Assembly (NCBI GenBank): GCA_964482205.1
Contig: CAYZWI010000026.1
Location: 1-14,324, forward strand
Length of the DNA: 14,324 nt
Source of the DNA: JAZDGX01 sp964482205
Lineage (GTDB): Bacteria; Eisenbacteria; RBG-16-71-46; CAIMUX01; WJJG01
Reading direction: 5' to 3'
Shown here: piece by piece, positions 13,661 through 14,324 of the stretch
Layout: every line of letters starts with the position of its first letter
Position numbering within the stretch: the first letter of the stretch is position 1
Made by a program: the position numbers and the translations under genes
Notes under the pieces: model-generated
Told to the model about the DNA's origin: nothing
Databases searched by the model: none
What the model saw: the letters and a program-made list of their open reading frames with translations, nothing else

Positions 13661-13666
13661 AGGAGG
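13661..13666 (+). promoter_or_regulatory. Strong ribosome binding site deciding the start at 13673
   Basis: AGGAGG six bases before ATG 13673. It rules out the in-frame TTG at 13643, which would put charged residues before the signal peptide. Confidence 0.85.
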
Positions 13667-13672
13667 CGTGCC

Positions 13673-14158
13673 ATGAAGAGACTCGTTGCCATCGTGGCTC
13701 TCATCGCCCTGCTCGCAGTCCCCGCCTTCGCAGAACAATGGCTCGCGATCTGGACGGAGGACGACTCCTGGGTCGGCGTTGCGGACGACGGCCAGATGTG
13801 GCAGCTCGTCCCGGGCAATCTTCCAAACGCGGTCGGCTCGTTCGGACCCGGTCCGTGGGCGGACTTCGCGAGAAAGACCATTCATCCCCGCCAGTATTTC
13901 GGCCTCAAGCCGAACGGCGAGATCTGGACGCTCGGCATCTTCGGGCCGGCCTCCCTCTGGCGCACGCTCCCGAGCGACCGGGAGTGGTGCGCGCTCGAGC
14001 TTGACCAGGAAGCCGGGTACGAGCCCTCTTGGGCTTTGAGCTGCGACGGCGAGATCTGGGCGTTGACCGACCCGCCGCAGTATGTGGCTACCCTCGCATT
14101 GCCGCAGACCTCAGCCCAACCGACAAGCTGGGGATGCCTGAAGGGCAAATTCCAGTAA
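13673..14158 (+). CDS. Small secreted protein with three DGEIW repeats
   Basis: 161 residues. The signal peptide is classical: MKR, a core of Val/Ala/Leu/Ile, and cleavage after AFA (residue 20). The mature protein contains three 13-residue units ending in the same pattern, WVGVADDGQMWQL, YFGLKPNGEIWTL and SWALSCDGEIWAL, with the Trp at 43, 85 and 129, so the period is 42-44 residues. This is the look of short propeller blades or tectonin-type lectin repeats, but with only three units the fold could be open or need self-association. Two mature Cys (106, 124) could form a disulfide. No catalytic motif was seen. It has its own ribosome site and probably its own promoter, 80 bases after the redox genes. 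The family was not recognised. Confidence 0.75.
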   Translation: MKRLVAIVALIALLAVPAFAEQWLAIWTEDDSWVGVADDGQMWQLVPGNLPNAVGSFGPGPWADFARKTIHPRQYFGLKPNGEIWTLGIFGPASLWRTLPSDREWCALELDQEAGYEPSWALSCDGEIWALTDPPQYVATLALPQTSAQPTSWGCLKGKFQ

Positions 14159-14324
14159 TCGGCGCGGGCTCGCGCATGCAAGCGTAACGGCAATCGCGAC
14201 TGCCCCGCGCGCCTGCATTGCGCCTCATGCGCACCGGATCGCGATCCACATCGCTCGAAGAATGACGCGTGCGCCGATGAGGGAGCCGGGACCGGAAGGC
14301 TTCCCGGCGGGGCGTAAGCGAGGC

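Noticed and set aside
12594..13661. 355-codon reverse frame opposite the MauE-like gene
   Set aside because: No domain; the forward frame has helices, DCGCFG and CAPC.
14159..14324. GC-rich end of the window with short hairpins (for example near 14160-14175 and 14287-14309)
   Set aside because: Stems of 5-6 bp without a T-tract; no gene, tRNA or clear terminator could be supported.
1..14324. CRISPR array, tRNA/rRNA, transposase, phage or defence genes
   Set aside because: No regularly spaced direct repeats, cloverleaf-like segments, or proteins with such signatures were seen on either strand.

Overview
The window is uniformly G+C-rich and gene-dense. The organism is most likely a Gram-negative bacterium of, or near, the FCB-type lineages. 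The evidence is an 8-stranded-type outer-membrane barrel ending in Phe, several Sec signal peptides, and a secreted protein ending in a YPNPF / FlgD-Ig-like tail of the kind common in Bacteroidota-related and candidate phyla such as Eisenbacteria, Krumholzibacteriota and Latescibacterota. The phylum is an inference; no rRNA or other marker is present.

Layout, left to right. (1) 1-917: 3' part of an acetyl-CoA hydrolase / 4-hydroxybutyrate-type CoA-transferase. (2) 1074-2429: two forward genes, a small secreted Ig-like protein and an unrecognised single-pass membrane protein. (3) 2442-4740: a reverse pair, a DHA2-type MFS exporter followed by an outer-membrane barrel protein. They converge on the previous gene through a palindrome that holds both stop codons. 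(4) 4922-6670: a secreted protein of eight propeller-like repeats plus a C-terminal sorting-type domain, closed by a strong intrinsic terminator. (5) 6833-7705: a divergent Fpg/MutM-family DNA glycosylase on the reverse strand, beside a 69-codon remnant of a CBS-domain gene (7753-7962). (6) 7959-8018: a 60-bp inverted repeat with perfect 15-nt arms that supplies the stop codon of both the CBS remnant and the convergent M42 aminopeptidase (8015-9127). (7) 9433-11408: a two-gene unit with a biotin-dependent carboxyltransferase subunit and a biotin carrier protein. (8) 11626-13592: two translationally coupled redox genes, an exported or membrane-anchored thioredoxin (CSTC) and a MauE/DoxX-like membrane protein (DCGCFG) fused to a second thioredoxin-like domain (CAPC). 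(9) 13673-14158: a small secreted protein with three DGEIW repeats. The last 166 bases hold no recognisable gene.

How the genes work together: the clearest functional units are the carboxyltransferase/biotin-carrier pair, which lacks a biotin carboxylase here (so either a transcarboxylase/decarboxylase type or completed by genes elsewhere), and the coupled redox pair, which looks like an electron relay across the inner membrane. No CRISPR array, tRNA, rRNA, transposase, phage gene or recognisable defence system was seen. The most unusual items are the redox pair, the glycosylase with substituted DNA-contact residues, and the inverted-repeat element beside a gene remnant.
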